Shown in pieces: positions 53,201-63,300 of a stretch of 64,000 nucleotides of DNA. Origin of the DNA: Paralithodes platypus. Its lineage: Eukaryota; Arthropoda; Malacostraca; Decapoda; Lithodidae. The DNA is taken from positions 3,325,572 through 3,389,571 of the forward strand of contig JAVRFV010002311.1 in NCBI GenBank assembly GCA_032716605.1, read 5' to 3'. The notes beneath the pieces were generated by a model, which saw only the letters and a program-made list of their open reading frames with translations, was not told the origin of the DNA and ran no database searches. A program made the translations under genes and the position numbers. Positions within the stretch are counted from its first letter, which is position 1; every line of letters begins with the position of its first letter.

Positions 53201-55597
53201 TATACTGTAGCCTACTATAGATGAACAGAGTATACTGTAGCCTACTATATATGAACAGAGTATACTGTAGCCTACTATAGATGAACAGAGTATACTGTAG
53301 CCTACTATAGATGAACAGAGTATACTGTAGCCTACTATAGATGAACAGAGTATACTGTAGCCTACTATAGATGAACAGAGTATACTGTAGCCTACTATAG
53401 ATGAACAGAGTATACTGTAGCCTACTATATGAACAGAGTATACTGTAGCCTACTATATGAACAGAGTATCCTTTACCCTACTATAGATGAACAGAGTATA
53501 CTGTACCCTACTATAGATGAACAGAGTATACTGTAGCCTACTATATGAACAGAGTATACTGTAGCCTACTATATATGAACAGAGTATACTGTAGCCTACT
53601 ATAGATGAACAGAGTATACTGTAGCCTACTATATGAACAGAGTATACTGTAGCCTACTATAGATGAACAGAGTATACTGTAGCCTACTATAGATGAACAG
53701 AGTATACTGTAGCCTACTATATGAACAGAGTATACTGTAGCCTACTATAGATGAACAGAGTATACTGTAGCCTACTATAGATGAACAGAGTATACTGTAG
53801 CCTACTATATATGAACAGAGTATACTGTAGCCTACTATATATGAACAGAGTATACTGTAGCCTACTATAGATGAACAGAGTATACTGTAGCCTACTATAG
53901 ATGAACAGAGTATACTGTAGCCTACTATAGATGAACAGAGTATACTGTAGCCTACTATAGATGAACAGAGTATACTGTAGCCTACTATATATGAACAGAG
54001 TATACTGTAGCCTACTATATGAACAGAGTATACTGTAGCCTACTATATATGAACAGAGTATACTGTAGCCTACTATATATGAACAGAGTATACTGTAGCC
54101 TACTATATATGAACAGAGTATACTGTAGCCTACTATATATGAACAGAGTATACTGTAGCCTACTATATATGAACAGAGTATACTGTAGCCTACTATAGAT
54201 GAACAGAGTATACTGTAGCCTACTATAGATGAACAGAGTATACTGTAGCCTACTATAGATGAACAGAGTATACTGTAGCCTACTATAGATGAACAGAGTA
54301 TACTGTAGCCTACTATAGATGAACAGAGTATACTGTAGCCTACTATAGATGAACAGAGTATACTGTAGCCTACTATATATGAACAGAGTATACTGTAGCC
54401 TACTATATATGAACAGAGTATACTGTAGCCTACTATATATGAACAGAGTATACTGTAGCCTACTATAGATGAACAGAGTATACTGTAGCCTACTATAGAT
54501 GAACAGAGTATACTGTAGCCTACTATAGATGAACAGAGTATACTGTAGCCTACTATAGATGAACAGAGTATACTGTAGCCTACTATAGATGAACAGAGTA
54601 TACTGTAGCCTACTATAGATGAACAGAGTATACTGTAGCCTACTATATGAACAGAGTATACTGTAGCCTACTATATATGAACAGAGTATACTGTAGCCTA
54701 CTATAGATGAACAGAGTATACTGTAGCCTACTATATATGAACAGAGTATACTGTAGCCTACTATAGATGAACAGAGTATACTGTAGCCTACTATAGATGA
54801 ACAGAGTATACTGTAGCCTACTATATATGAACAGAGTATACTGTAGCCTACTATAGATGAACAGAGTATACTGTAGCCTACTATATATGAACAGAGTATA
54901 CTGTAGCCTACTATATATGAACAGAGTATACTGTAGCCTACTATATGAACAGAGTATACTGTTGCCTACTAATTATGAACAGAGTATACTGTAGCCTACT
55001 ATAGATGAACAGAGTATACTGTAGCCTACTATATATGAACAGAGTATACTGTAGCCTACTATATATGAACAGAGTATACTGTAGCCTACTATAGATGAAC
55101 AGAGTATACTGTAGCCTACTATAGATGAACAGAGTATACTGTAGCCTACTATAGATGAACAGAGTATACTGTAGCCTACTATAGATGAACAGAGTATACT
55201 GTAGCCTACTATAGATGAACAGAGTATACTGTAGCCTACTATATGAACAGAGTATACTGTAGCCTACTATAGATGAACAGAGTATACTGTAGCCTACTAT
55301 AGATGAACAGAGTATACTGTAGCCTACTATAGATGAACAGAGTATACTGTAGCCTACTATAGATGAACAGAGTATACTGTAGCCTACTATAGATGAACAG
55401 AGTATACTGTAGCCTACTATAGATGAACAGAGTATACTGTAGCCTACTATAGATGAACAGAGTATACTGTAGCCTACTATAGATGAACAGAGTATACTGT
55501 AGCCTACTATAGATGAACAGAGTATACTGTAGCCTACTATAGATGAACAGAGTATACTGTAGCCTACTATAGATGAACAGAGTATACTGTAGCCTAC
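35280..55597. repeat. 30-bp satellite array, about 20.3 kb, about 680 monomers
   Basis: The monomer starts ATGAACAGAGTATACTGTAG and ends CCTACTATAG or CCTACTATAT. Shorter 28- and 27-bp forms come from loss of TA or TAC at the same junction. Other substitutions are rare, with small damaged patches (38.7, 42.84-42.96, 53.46 kb). Internal GTAGCCTAC is nearly self-complementary. Open frames such as MNRVYCSLLY repeats at 45369-45554 are by-products of the period and are broken by the 28- and 27-mers. Confidence 0.98.
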
Positions 55598-55598
55598 T

Positions 55599-55810
55599 TA
55601 CTATAGTAACACCAACGAACTTGACAATAATCTTTACTCAATCCCCGACCTCTCTGTAACTCAAAAGGACCTAGAGCAAACTGGCTGTAAGTATTCACAC
55701 CCATTTCCTGGTGGACTCTTCCCAAAAGATAAAAACGTTAACCCGATTGCTTTAAGTTATAAGTTAAGGGGTCAAGATTGTTGTCAAGTTCGCTGGCGCT
55801 ACCTATAGTA
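55599..55810. mobile_element. MITE 'S' bounding the satellite on the right
   Basis: 212 bp with inverted ends of about 38 bp: TACTATAGTAACACCAACGA at left, the inverse of TCGCTGGCGCTACCTATAGT at right. The TACTATAG terminus equals the last bases of a satellite monomer. It continues directly from the array. Confidence 0.82.
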
Positions 55811-55972
55811 CTGTACTGTACAGCCAAAATCAATAGTTAACCCAAAACTTTGCTCATAAACTATGTCATTTTAATTTAAGGTCCTGTATTTCATCTCTTC
55901 CTCATGAGTTGCTGATGTCACATATTTATTCGCTAACCCACCTATTAACTTACAAATAAACCAAATTGATTT

Positions 55973-56282
55973 AATCAATGAAACTAATGAATATATGTGG
56001 TACCAAGGACTCGAACCTAGAATACTCACACCGAAATTGAAGATTTGGAATTGTAAAGTTAATGTTCCTTATCTCTACATTCCATACAAATTATTAGGAT
56101 TTATGGTGAACTATTGATTACTATAAATCAGCCAAAATCAATAGTTGACCATAAATCCTAATAATTTGTATGGAATGTAGAGATAAGGAACATTAACCTT
56201 ACAATTCCGAGTCTTCAATTTCGGTGTGAGTATCCTAGGTTCGAGTCCTTGGTACCACATATATTCATTAGTTTCATTGATT
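55973..56282. mobile_element. Inverted SINE dimer (snapback)
   Basis: 55973-56119 and 56137-56282 are inverse copies separated by about 17 bp. Each arm has the tRNA-like box (GGTTCGAGTCC, or GGACTCGAACC on the other arm) and CTACATTCCATACAAATTAT. The arm ends carry CAATAGTT words of the surrounding foldback element. Confidence 0.75.
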
Positions 56283-56343
56283 TACATACATACATACATA
56301 CATAAAATTTTAAGACTTGAGTGTTCCACACATCAGTGCAGTT

Positions 56344-57075
56344 TCAGTCTCTTATCCTAATGGCGGCGTTCCAGGCAACCCTGTTAAGGGCCGCTTCACT
56401 TGTCAAGTTCTTGGATTTGAGATTGGCGCGTATAGTCTGATCCCAGGTCTTCCTCGGTCCACCCCTTGGTGCAGCTCCCTCCACAATCACAGACCTGCAT
56501 TTTTTCACCCAATTTTGTTCATCCATTCTCTCCACATGTCCATACCATTTCAGTCTACTTGTACGCATCACCTCGCTAATACTCTTTATACCTAAACGTC
56601 TCCTCAGCTCAACATTTGTTATTCTATCCTGTAGCCTGGCCCCACACATCCATCTCACCATTCTCATCTCATTACGCTCCATTCTGTTGACATCCTCTAC
56701 TTTAACGGCCTATGTTTCTGAGGCATACGTCATTGCACTTCTAACACATGAGGCATACACCTTTCCCTTCAGGGGGAGAGGCATTCTTTTCATGGTCAGG
56801 ATTGGCATCAATTCTCTGAACTTCCCCCAGCCACACCTAATTATAGCAACAGTGGCAGCCTCGGCCCCACCACCGGCAGAGATGGTATCTCCTAGGTAAC
56901 AAAACTTGTTCACCAGCTCCAAAGACTCATTTCCAAAATTCACAGCCACAGGATCATCACTTAACACAAGCTCGCCTTTGCACACTACGCACTCAAATCT
57001 CTCTATTTCTGACTTATCCTTCGGCAGGGGCCCCTTTATTCTACTACAGCGCTTACTCCCATGGTTTACCAACAT
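56344..57075 (-). pseudogene. LINE B C-terminal part
   Basis: Two adjoining frames. 56710-57075 has ELVNKFCYLGDTIS and AGGGAEAATVAIIRCGWGKF. 56344-56682 has RMVRWMCGARLQDRI, YGHVERMD and GGPRKTWDQ. The stop at 56710 lies in the conserved SET/TWPL region. Confidence 0.78.
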
Positions 57076-57413
57076 CGACAGATGCTACATTGAATTGAGT
57101 TAACGCCCACTCCCTTTCCACACACTGCACATGGGTATGCACCGCTCTTTTCCACATTGCCTCGTCTCAATCTACAATGCATAACCTTGGTTTTGTTAAT
57201 ATTCACTCTTAAACCCTTGCTCACCATGCCCTCTCTCCACTCTCTGAATTTGGCCTCAGCATCCTGCATACTGTCAGCTATTAGGAATAAATCGTCTGCA
57301 TAAAACAGTTCCAACGGGAGTCCGCCTCTAAAAACTCTAGACAGCGCCTCCAAGACCATAATAAAGAGGAGGGGGCTTAACACTGAACCCAACACGGACT
57401 GCGAACTCATCAC
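57066..57413 (-). pseudogene. LINE B RT, motif B and C part
   Basis: SVLSPLLFIMVLEALSR, motif C LFYADDLFLIADSM, KGLRVNINKTKVM, then Cys-rich CAVCGKGV..CSIC. Y-A-D-D is intact, but the domain is split from motif A by a frameshift. Confidence 0.8.
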
Positions 57414-57744
57414 TCAGTACACCCTTCACCCTCACCGAACTTCGCGAATCCTCATACATCTTCATTATCACACGCACCAGCCACTCTTCCACACCAAGTT
57501 TCCTCATAGCCCACTGCACAACATCTCTAGGTACCCTATCAAAGGCCTTCTCCAGGTCCACAAACACAAAGTAAAGATCCCTGCCTTTTAGTAAGTATCT
57601 TTCCTGTATCTGCCTGACTATGAAGATAGCATCGGTTGTACCACGTCCTGGCATAAAACCAAACTGCATATCATCAATAGAGATGCTTTGCCTGATCAAA
57701 CCCTCAAGGACTCTCTCACAGACCTTCATGATTTGGTCAAGCAT
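57337..57744 (-). pseudogene. LINE B RT, motif A part
   Basis: MQFGFMPGRGTTDAIF, motif A FVFVDLEKAFDRVPRD, MYEDSRSSVRV. The frame is lost just before the expected HQGSVLSPLLF-type motif B. Confidence 0.8.
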
Positions 57745-57766
57745 TTTCAGGCCCCTATAATTTCCT

Positions 57767-57997
57767 CTATCTAGCGCATCCCCTTTTCCTTTGTATATAA
57801 TTATTTACTATTACACTTTTGAGCCAATCCTCTGGGATTTTCTCATCTTTAATAATGGTGTTTATCAACTCAGTGACTAAGTTTACACCAATCTCCCCTG
57901 AGGCTTTTATCATCTCAGCGACAATGTCGGAGCAACCTGGAGCTTTACCGTCCTTCATTTTACTGATTGCGTCGCTCACTACAGCTGGTGCTATCAA
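57767..57997 (-). pseudogene. LINE B RT, first motifs
   Basis: SKMKDGKAPGCSDIVAEMIK followed by IPEDWLKSVIV: the RT motif 0/1 region. A frame break follows at about 57770. Confidence 0.75.
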
Positions 57998-58049
57998 AGG
58001 AGGGGGCCCATATATTGGTTTTTCGATACTAAGCTGTTCCTTATCCCAT

Positions 58050-58658
58050 TCAAACTACATTTAGCAATCGTTCATAGTGTACCTTCCATGCTTCTCTGAT
58101 TTCATTTTCTGCATACACAATCTTCCCATTATCATCTCTAACACACTGTTCACCTATTATATCCCTACTGTCATGTTTAACTCGCCTAGCTAGGTTGAAG
58201 ATCCCATTGGGATTGTCAGTGTTACACACTTGTTCGAGGACCAGGTCCTTAATGCGATTTTTAGCATTGTAAATAACTCTTTTGGCAGTTCGTTTAGCTG
58301 CCTGGTATTCCTCCCTGCTGCATCCTTTCTTCCATGCTTTGAAGCATCTCCTTTTCTCTTTCACAGCATGTTCTACCTCATCGTTCCACCACCAGGAGGT
58401 CTTATTCCTGGGGTGACCTTTTGTTTTCCCACAGACTTTGTCAGTGGCAGCGATAAGGCTATGCTTAAGAAAGTTCCATTGGCTATTTACATCGTTAGGC
58501 CTAGCTTCCTTATTTCTATTCATTTCCTCCAGTTCATTATGAAACCTATCCCTAACTTCCTTGTCCTTCAGCAGCCACACTTTCCTTTTGGGTATGTAAA
58601 CCTTCTTGCGCTTAGGATCTCTGTATAAGCTCATGTCGCACACAAGTAGCTTAATCAA
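58050..58658 (-). pseudogene. LINE B region between endonuclease and RT
   Basis: About 200 residues, Lys/Arg-rich: KTSWWWNDEVEHAVKEKRR, FKAWKKG, AKRTAKRVIYNAK, YAENEIREAWKVHYERLLN. This is the usual linker of non-LTR polymerase proteins. The first residues (58640-58658) may already be flanking sequence. Confidence 0.75.
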
Positions 58659-58824
58659 TTTGGTTTATTTGTAAGTTAATTGGTGGGTTGGTGAATAAAT
58701 ATGAATAAATATGTGACAAACCGGTTATCAGCAACTCATGAGGAAGAGATGAAATACAGGAACTTAAATTAAACTGACATAGTTTATGAGCAAAGTTTTG
58801 GGTTAACTATTGATTTTGGCTGTA

Positions 58825-59373
58825 CAGTTGGTTTATTAGTACTACAGTATATGGTATCTTGGGGTAATGTTTGGTGGTGTGGTAATTACGGAAGTTCAAA
58901 CACATACTCTTGCTCCATGCAACTGCTTTCTGATCTTAAAATGTTCACTATGCAATGATTCCTTTCTTCCTTTCATTCTGGTTATCATTAGACAATTTTA
59001 TTAAGTTTAGGAAGGAGCTGTGGGAGTCGAGAGTATGGGTTTGAGTCCCGAAGGGAAGAATGAAAACCTAATATTTAGTAGCGGCTCCTCTATCAATGAC
59101 GTATATATTTAGGGCCATTACTGCAGTAGTAAGTCTTTCATGGGGAACATATCGCTGGTCCACAATAGTCAACTTCATAGGCAACACCGTTAAAAGGTAA
59201 TACCTAAGGAACATCATTTGAAACAGACCACTATGAGGAAATAAACAAATAATTAAAAGCTAAACTTCTGTTGCATGCAAATATTTGTCCTCACAAATAG
59301 GTGAATACTTGTCATGAGCAACGTGTTCCTCTCCCTTGGGCTTGCCCGGTATTATCCGTAAGGAGTCGATGTA
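58825..59373. other. Non-coding stretch, nothing recognised
   Basis: No open frame of interest, repeat or RNA was recognised between the foldback element and MITE X copy 3. Confidence 0.5.
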
Positions 59374-59655
59374 CCGTCGCGCTAATAAGTGATGTCTCGG
59401 CACCAAGTATGTTTAGATCAATAATTGGTATCAGCAATATCTTAGCTTAATTTCTTCATATCGAGTGAAGTATACAAACGTGTTGTTGTTGTTGTTGTTG
59501 TTGTTGTTTCCCAAGCTGCCTGGCCAAACAGCCCCAAGGCCCCAAACATGTTCCTACACTTACCCACCCTATTCAACAACATCTGACAGACATTAATAGA
59601 GCACAGAGCGAGCCAAACGTAATGACAGCTGGGACATGGCTTATTAGTGTGACCG
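59374..59655. mobile_element. MITE 'X' copy 3 with a SINE stub inside
   Basis: Starts CCGTCGCGCTAATAAGTGAT after TA and ends GGCTTATTAGTGTGACCG before TA (59656). It is interrupted at 59480-59546. Confidence 0.82.
59480..59546 (-). mobile_element. 3' stub of the (AAC)n SINE-like element
   Basis: (TTG)n, then CCCAAGCTGCCTGGCCAAAC and AGCCCCAAGG, is the inverse of 16850-16900. AAACGTG and AAACATG on either side look like a target duplication, since the other MITE X copies have this word once. Confidence 0.75.
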
Positions 59656-59657
59656 TA

Positions 59658-60450
59658 CAGCATAATCACTTTTGGTGATAAAGGTCGGATACCCTGGTGA
59701 GAGCCTTTTGTGCCGATTTCAATTTCTTAAATGATGGCACGTCACTTCCTTGGGATTTGTTGGAGTGGCGTTTAGTGTGAGTGTCTTTGATAGGACCCAT
59801 GTTTGGGCCTTCTGCTTCTGAGACCTTAGATGTAGAGCCCTTTTATGTGAGGAAGAACTGGAACAAAATGAGGAAACTCCAGTGCTCTATCGGTCTTTCC
59901 CTTGCCAGCCTGCCTCGAGTCTGAAGTATGTTTAGTCGAGGGTACCCAGTCACCTTGGATTTCTTTACACAGCTAGCGCATCTCACACAGTACTGATGGG
60001 CATTTAGTGGCAGATTAGGGCAGTTGTCAGTCTTACACATTGGGATCAGGGAAGCCAAGTGGTGGAGTGAAGCCGGGCATTTGTGCTGGTGCCCGGTCCA
60101 ACCTGGCGTCGGAAGTAGCGAATGGGTCATCTCTCAACCGTTCATCAAGACCTGTTACAGAAACACAGGCCAAGGATTAATGTTACTGGAGTAGGGAAGC
60201 ATGAGGCTGAAAGCTCTACATGGCCTAATCTCCATAACTACGGGCAGTTACAACAACCAAAACACCATTACAGAAAGAACTCCCCAACACATTAAACATA
60301 AGAATTTAGTTATCCGGTTTGGTTGACATATACCGGAAATGCCATGTAGCAGCACATTACATATATTCTAGTATCGTACTGGCTGACCTTATATGATACA
60401 AGGGAAACCCCGGGAATTCAGCATTACTCACAGGGTTTATTGAGCTGTAA
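59658..60450. other. Unassigned stretch with one Cys-rich frame
   Basis: No family was recognised. The only notable coding potential is the minus-strand frame 59843-60130. Confidence 0.4.
59843..60130 (-). CDS. Hypothetical Cys-rich open frame
   Basis: 95 codons with a C-x4-C...C-x2-C-x2-C pattern (CKTDNC, YCVRCASC) that could bind zinc. No start context, splice sites or homologue recognised. It may be a remnant of a mobile-element protein or chance. Confidence 0.25.
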   Translation of the reverse strand: MTHSLLPTPGWTGHQHKCPASLHHLASLIPMCKTDNCPNLPLNAHQYCVRCASCVKKSKVTGYPRLNILQTRGRLARERPIEHWSFLILFQFFLT

Positions 60451-60461
60451 GACAACTCAGG

Positions 60462-60773
60462 TGGTGCAATCAGCCTCTGGAGCAGTGGACCACTGGTTCC
60501 TATTTCCAGAAAATTCCTGTGCTTGGTATGCTTCCAGCCAGGGCCCCACTGGGGTAAATAAAATAGCAAAACAGTGGTGGAACTGCCATCCGGGTGAGGG
60601 ACTGCTCTGGGTCTGCTCCTTCAGTGTTCATGGTTATAATCCACTTAGTGGAAATGGCACTGTGGAGTGGGTCAGTCGGGGCATGTCTGGGAACCTGGAG
60701 GCAGTTTCTGCCATGGCCATCCCATTTGGGGCGCTTCCTCTGGAAGCAAGGCGTCAGATTTGATGATGATGAT
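60462..60773 (+). mobile_element. Retroposon with (GAT)n tail and 11-bp target duplication
   Basis: 312 bp bounded by GACAACTCAGG at 60451-60461 and 60774-60784, ending in (GAT)4-5. No protein or pol III boxes recognised. It is probably 5'-truncated. Confidence 0.75.
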
Positions 60774-60956
60774 GACAACTCAGGACGGCACTAATTCGAT
60801 TATCGCGTGTGCCAGAATTTATATTGTTGTCTGCAGTGAAAGCCTTAGCCCTTTACGACGTCGGAAACCTGCAACGCGAAGCATACTTATCGAGTACAAA
60901 CAAGCAAAGCTAAAGTAATAATAATAGAAAAACACATATAAACATATATTCTTGAC

Positions 60957-61433
60957 TTGTTTCTAACTTCTAACCCTTCTTCTTATACTGTCAATCTTTT
61001 CTCTCCTTTGGGCTCCTCTGACCATAAAGTTATCTCTGTCAACTGCCCTATCTCTCCAGTACGGCCACCCGATCCTCCTAGCCGGCGGCGCTTGTGGCAC
61101 TTTGGCGCTGCCGACTGGGAGGCTCTCCGGCAGTACTTCTTTGATTTCCCATGGAATTATTTCTGCTTCCGTGGCCGGGGACCCTCGGAGAGTGCTGAAC
61201 GCATTACCGAGGTAATCCTATCGGGCATGGAAGCATACATTCCATTCTCTTTCTCTCAGACTAATGCTAAAAAATCTTGGTTTACTCTCGCCTGTGCTAC
61301 TGCTGTCCGCAATAAGGAGGAAGCATTCAAACGGTACCAACGCCTTAAAACTCAAGACTCTCATTCTTCCTATGTTTCTGCCCGGAATCAAGCCAAATCT
61401 GTTCTTCGACTTGCCAAACACTTTCATCAATAA
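60957..61433 (+). pseudogene. LINE C endonuclease C-terminus and linker
   Basis: [15 protein letters not shown] is the last conserved block of an exonuclease/endonuclease/phosphatase domain (catalytic D-H pair present). [20 protein letters not shown] is the usual linker. It ends at a TAA; the next part is one frame over. Confidence 0.8.
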
Positions 61434-61680
61434 TAAATGCACTGAACTATCCAACTCTAGCTCTTCCCAAGCTTTCTGGCATCTAGCCAAAAACCTCTCT
61501 AACAATTTCTCTTCCTCGTCTTCCCCCCCCCCCCTTTCCCATTCTGATGGCACAACCATCACTTCTTCCTCTGACAAAGCTAAACTCTTCGCTCAAACTT
61601 TTGCTAGAAACTCCACCTTGGATGATTCCGGTGCTATTCCTCCCTCTCCACCCTCCTCTCTCTTACATAATTATGCCTAA
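61264..61680 (+). pseudogene. LINE C linker, second part
   Basis: From about 61430: [20 protein letters not shown] and AKLFAQTFARNSTLDDSG, the typical pre-RT segment. The N-terminal third of this frame is not the native frame. Short C-run at 61527-61535. Confidence 0.7.
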
Positions 61681-61954
61681 TATCCTTATCTCTTCTAAAG
61701 ATGTACTTTCTACCCTCTCTGGGCTTAATACTAATAAGGCGTACGGTCCGGACGGTGTTCCTCCTGTTGTTCTCAAAAACTGTGCTTCCGTGCTGACTCC
61801 CTGCCTAGGCAAACTCTTTCGTCTCTGTCTATCCTCTAACGTCTTCCCTTCATGCTGGAAGTTTGCTCACATTCAACCTGTCCCAAAGAAGGGTGACCGC
61901 TCTCAACCGGTTCTCCAACTATCGTCCAATTGCTCTCATCTCTTGTCTTTCTAA
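61547..61954 (+). pseudogene. LINE C RT, first motifs
   Basis: LSGLNTNKAYGPDGVPPVVL and WKFAHIQPVPKKGDRSQP are RT motifs 0 and 1. A frameshift at about 61905 moves the expected NYRPIAL-type block to another frame. Confidence 0.8.
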
Positions 61955-62514
61955 AGTTTTTGAAACTATTCTTGCTTCCAAATTTCTTGAGCATTTCTCT
62001 TCTGCTCTCAGATCGCCAGTATGGCTTCCTTAAGGGTCGCTCTACTGGTGATCTTCTTTCATATCTTACTAACTCTTGGTCATCCTCCTTTCGGGACTTC
62101 GGTGAGACCTAGTCTATTGCACTAGACATATCAAAAGCCTTCGATAGAGTCTGGCACAAATCTTTAATTTCTAAACTACCCTCCTTCGGTTTCTATCCCT
62201 CCATCTGTGCCTTTGTCTCTAATTTCCTTTCCGGCCGTTCCATAGCCGCGGTTGTGGACGGCCATTGTTCACTTCCTCACCCTATAAACTCCGGTGTTCC
62301 TCAGGGCTCTGTCCTATCTCCTATTCTTTTTCTAATTTTTATAAATGATCTCCTCAACTGTACCTCAATTCCCATCCATTCATAGGCAGACGACTCTACT
62401 CCATTAGTTTTTCAGAACGCCCCAGCCAGCAATCCCTCAACGACAAACGTAATGAAGCCATAGAACTCTTAAATTATGATCTAAATACTATCTTCAATTG
62501 GGGCAGAGAAAACC
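61930..62514 (+). pseudogene. LINE C RT palm, stop-interrupted
   Basis: RQYGFLKGRSTGDLLSYL, then a TAG at 62109, motif A ALDISKAFDRVWHK, motif B SGVPQGSVLSPILFLIFIND, then a TAG at 62393-62395 exactly at the Tyr of Y-A-D-D. The copy at 21.15 kb has TAC there, so this is a point mutation. Confidence 0.8.
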
Positions 62515-63215
62515 TTGTTACCTTTAATGCTTCCAAAACCCAATTTCTCCATCTATCTACCCGTAAGGAACTCCCAGCAGACTATCCCTTATTCTTCAAC
62601 AATACAAAAATCAATCCTTCATCTTCTCTCAATATTCTTGGTGTCTCCTTTTCTTCTGCTCTCAGTTGGAAGGACCATATTACCAGTCTTGCTAAGGCAG
62701 CCTCCCAGAAGCTGGGTGTGCCTTGCCTTAGGGGGTTCTTTTCCCCTGCACAGCTTCTTGCTCTGTACAGGGGCATAGTGCGTCCTTGTATTGAGTATTG
62801 TTCACATGTGTGGGGAGGTTCCTCTCACACCGCTCTCCTAGACAAAGTTGAAAGGAAGGCCTTTCGTATCATTAACTCCCGTCCACTCACCAACTCTCTG
62901 CAATCTCTCTCTCTCCGCTGCAGTGTTGTATCTCTCTTGCTATTCTATCGCTACTATAATAATCAGTGTTCCTCAGAGCTTTCCCAGTGTATACCACCTC
63001 CTTTACGTAGGGCACGTAGTACCCGTCTTGCAACTCAATCCCACCCCTACTTTGTGCAACTCTCCAACCCAAGAGTGAAATGTTACTCTCAAACTTTCTT
63101 CTACTCAACAGCTGAGCTCTGGAACTCTCTCCCAGAATCAGTCTTTCCCTCTTCCTATGACTTAAATTGCTTCAAAGTCAGTGTGTCCAGGCATTTTGGC
63201 TCGAACGTCCCTTGA
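62515..63215 (+). pseudogene. LINE C thumb and C-terminus
   Basis: NFSIYLPVRNSQQTIPYSS-type frame overlapping the native one. From 62718 the conserved C-terminus runs: CSHVWGGSSHTALLDKVERK, FYRYYNNQCSSELSQCIPPP, STAELWNSLPESVFPS, ending at the LINE C stop (63215). Confidence 0.78.
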
Positions 63216-63300
63216 TTTTGGCCCTGTCACTCTTTCAACTATGGGGGAGGCACTCGCTATAGGCATCTGCCTTTTGCCTCCCTCAATCACATAGAAAAAA

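Larger units (their letters stand above)
56282..58652 (-). mobile_element. Non-LTR retrotransposon family 'LINE B', 5'-truncated
   Basis: Minus-strand copy ending in (ATGT)n, seen as TACATACATACATACATACA at 56283-56304. It has RT coding in at least five frames and no endonuclease, lies inside the foldback element, and its 3' end also occurs at 33780-34160. Confidence 0.85.
55821..58822. mobile_element. Foldback element with TA ends, carrying nested insertions
   Basis: Arms 55821-55970 and 58653-58822 are inverse copies (CAGCCAAAATCAATAGTTAA, AACTTTGCTCATAAACTATG, TTACAAATAAACCAAATTGA). TA lies outside each end (55819-55820; 58823-58824). An inverted SINE dimer and LINE B fill the interior. 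Confidence 0.75.
60957..63300 (+). mobile_element. Non-LTR retrotransposon family 'LINE C' (Jockey/CR1-like)
   Basis: Coding runs from the endonuclease C-terminus ([13 protein letters not shown]) through the RT to a short 3' end, CTCAATCACATAG plus A-run at 63283-63300. It is 5'-truncated and disabled by frameshifts and stops. Other pieces: 20353-21207 and 27673-27880. Just before it, 60785-60956 holds nothing recognisable. Confidence 0.87.

Noticed and set aside
35280..55597. Open frames through the satellite (for example 36261-36533, 38225-38641, 45369-45554) as a repeat protein
   Set aside because: The 30-bp period is divisible by three, so frames stay open by arithmetic; 27- and 28-bp units break them, and both strands and several frames are equally open.
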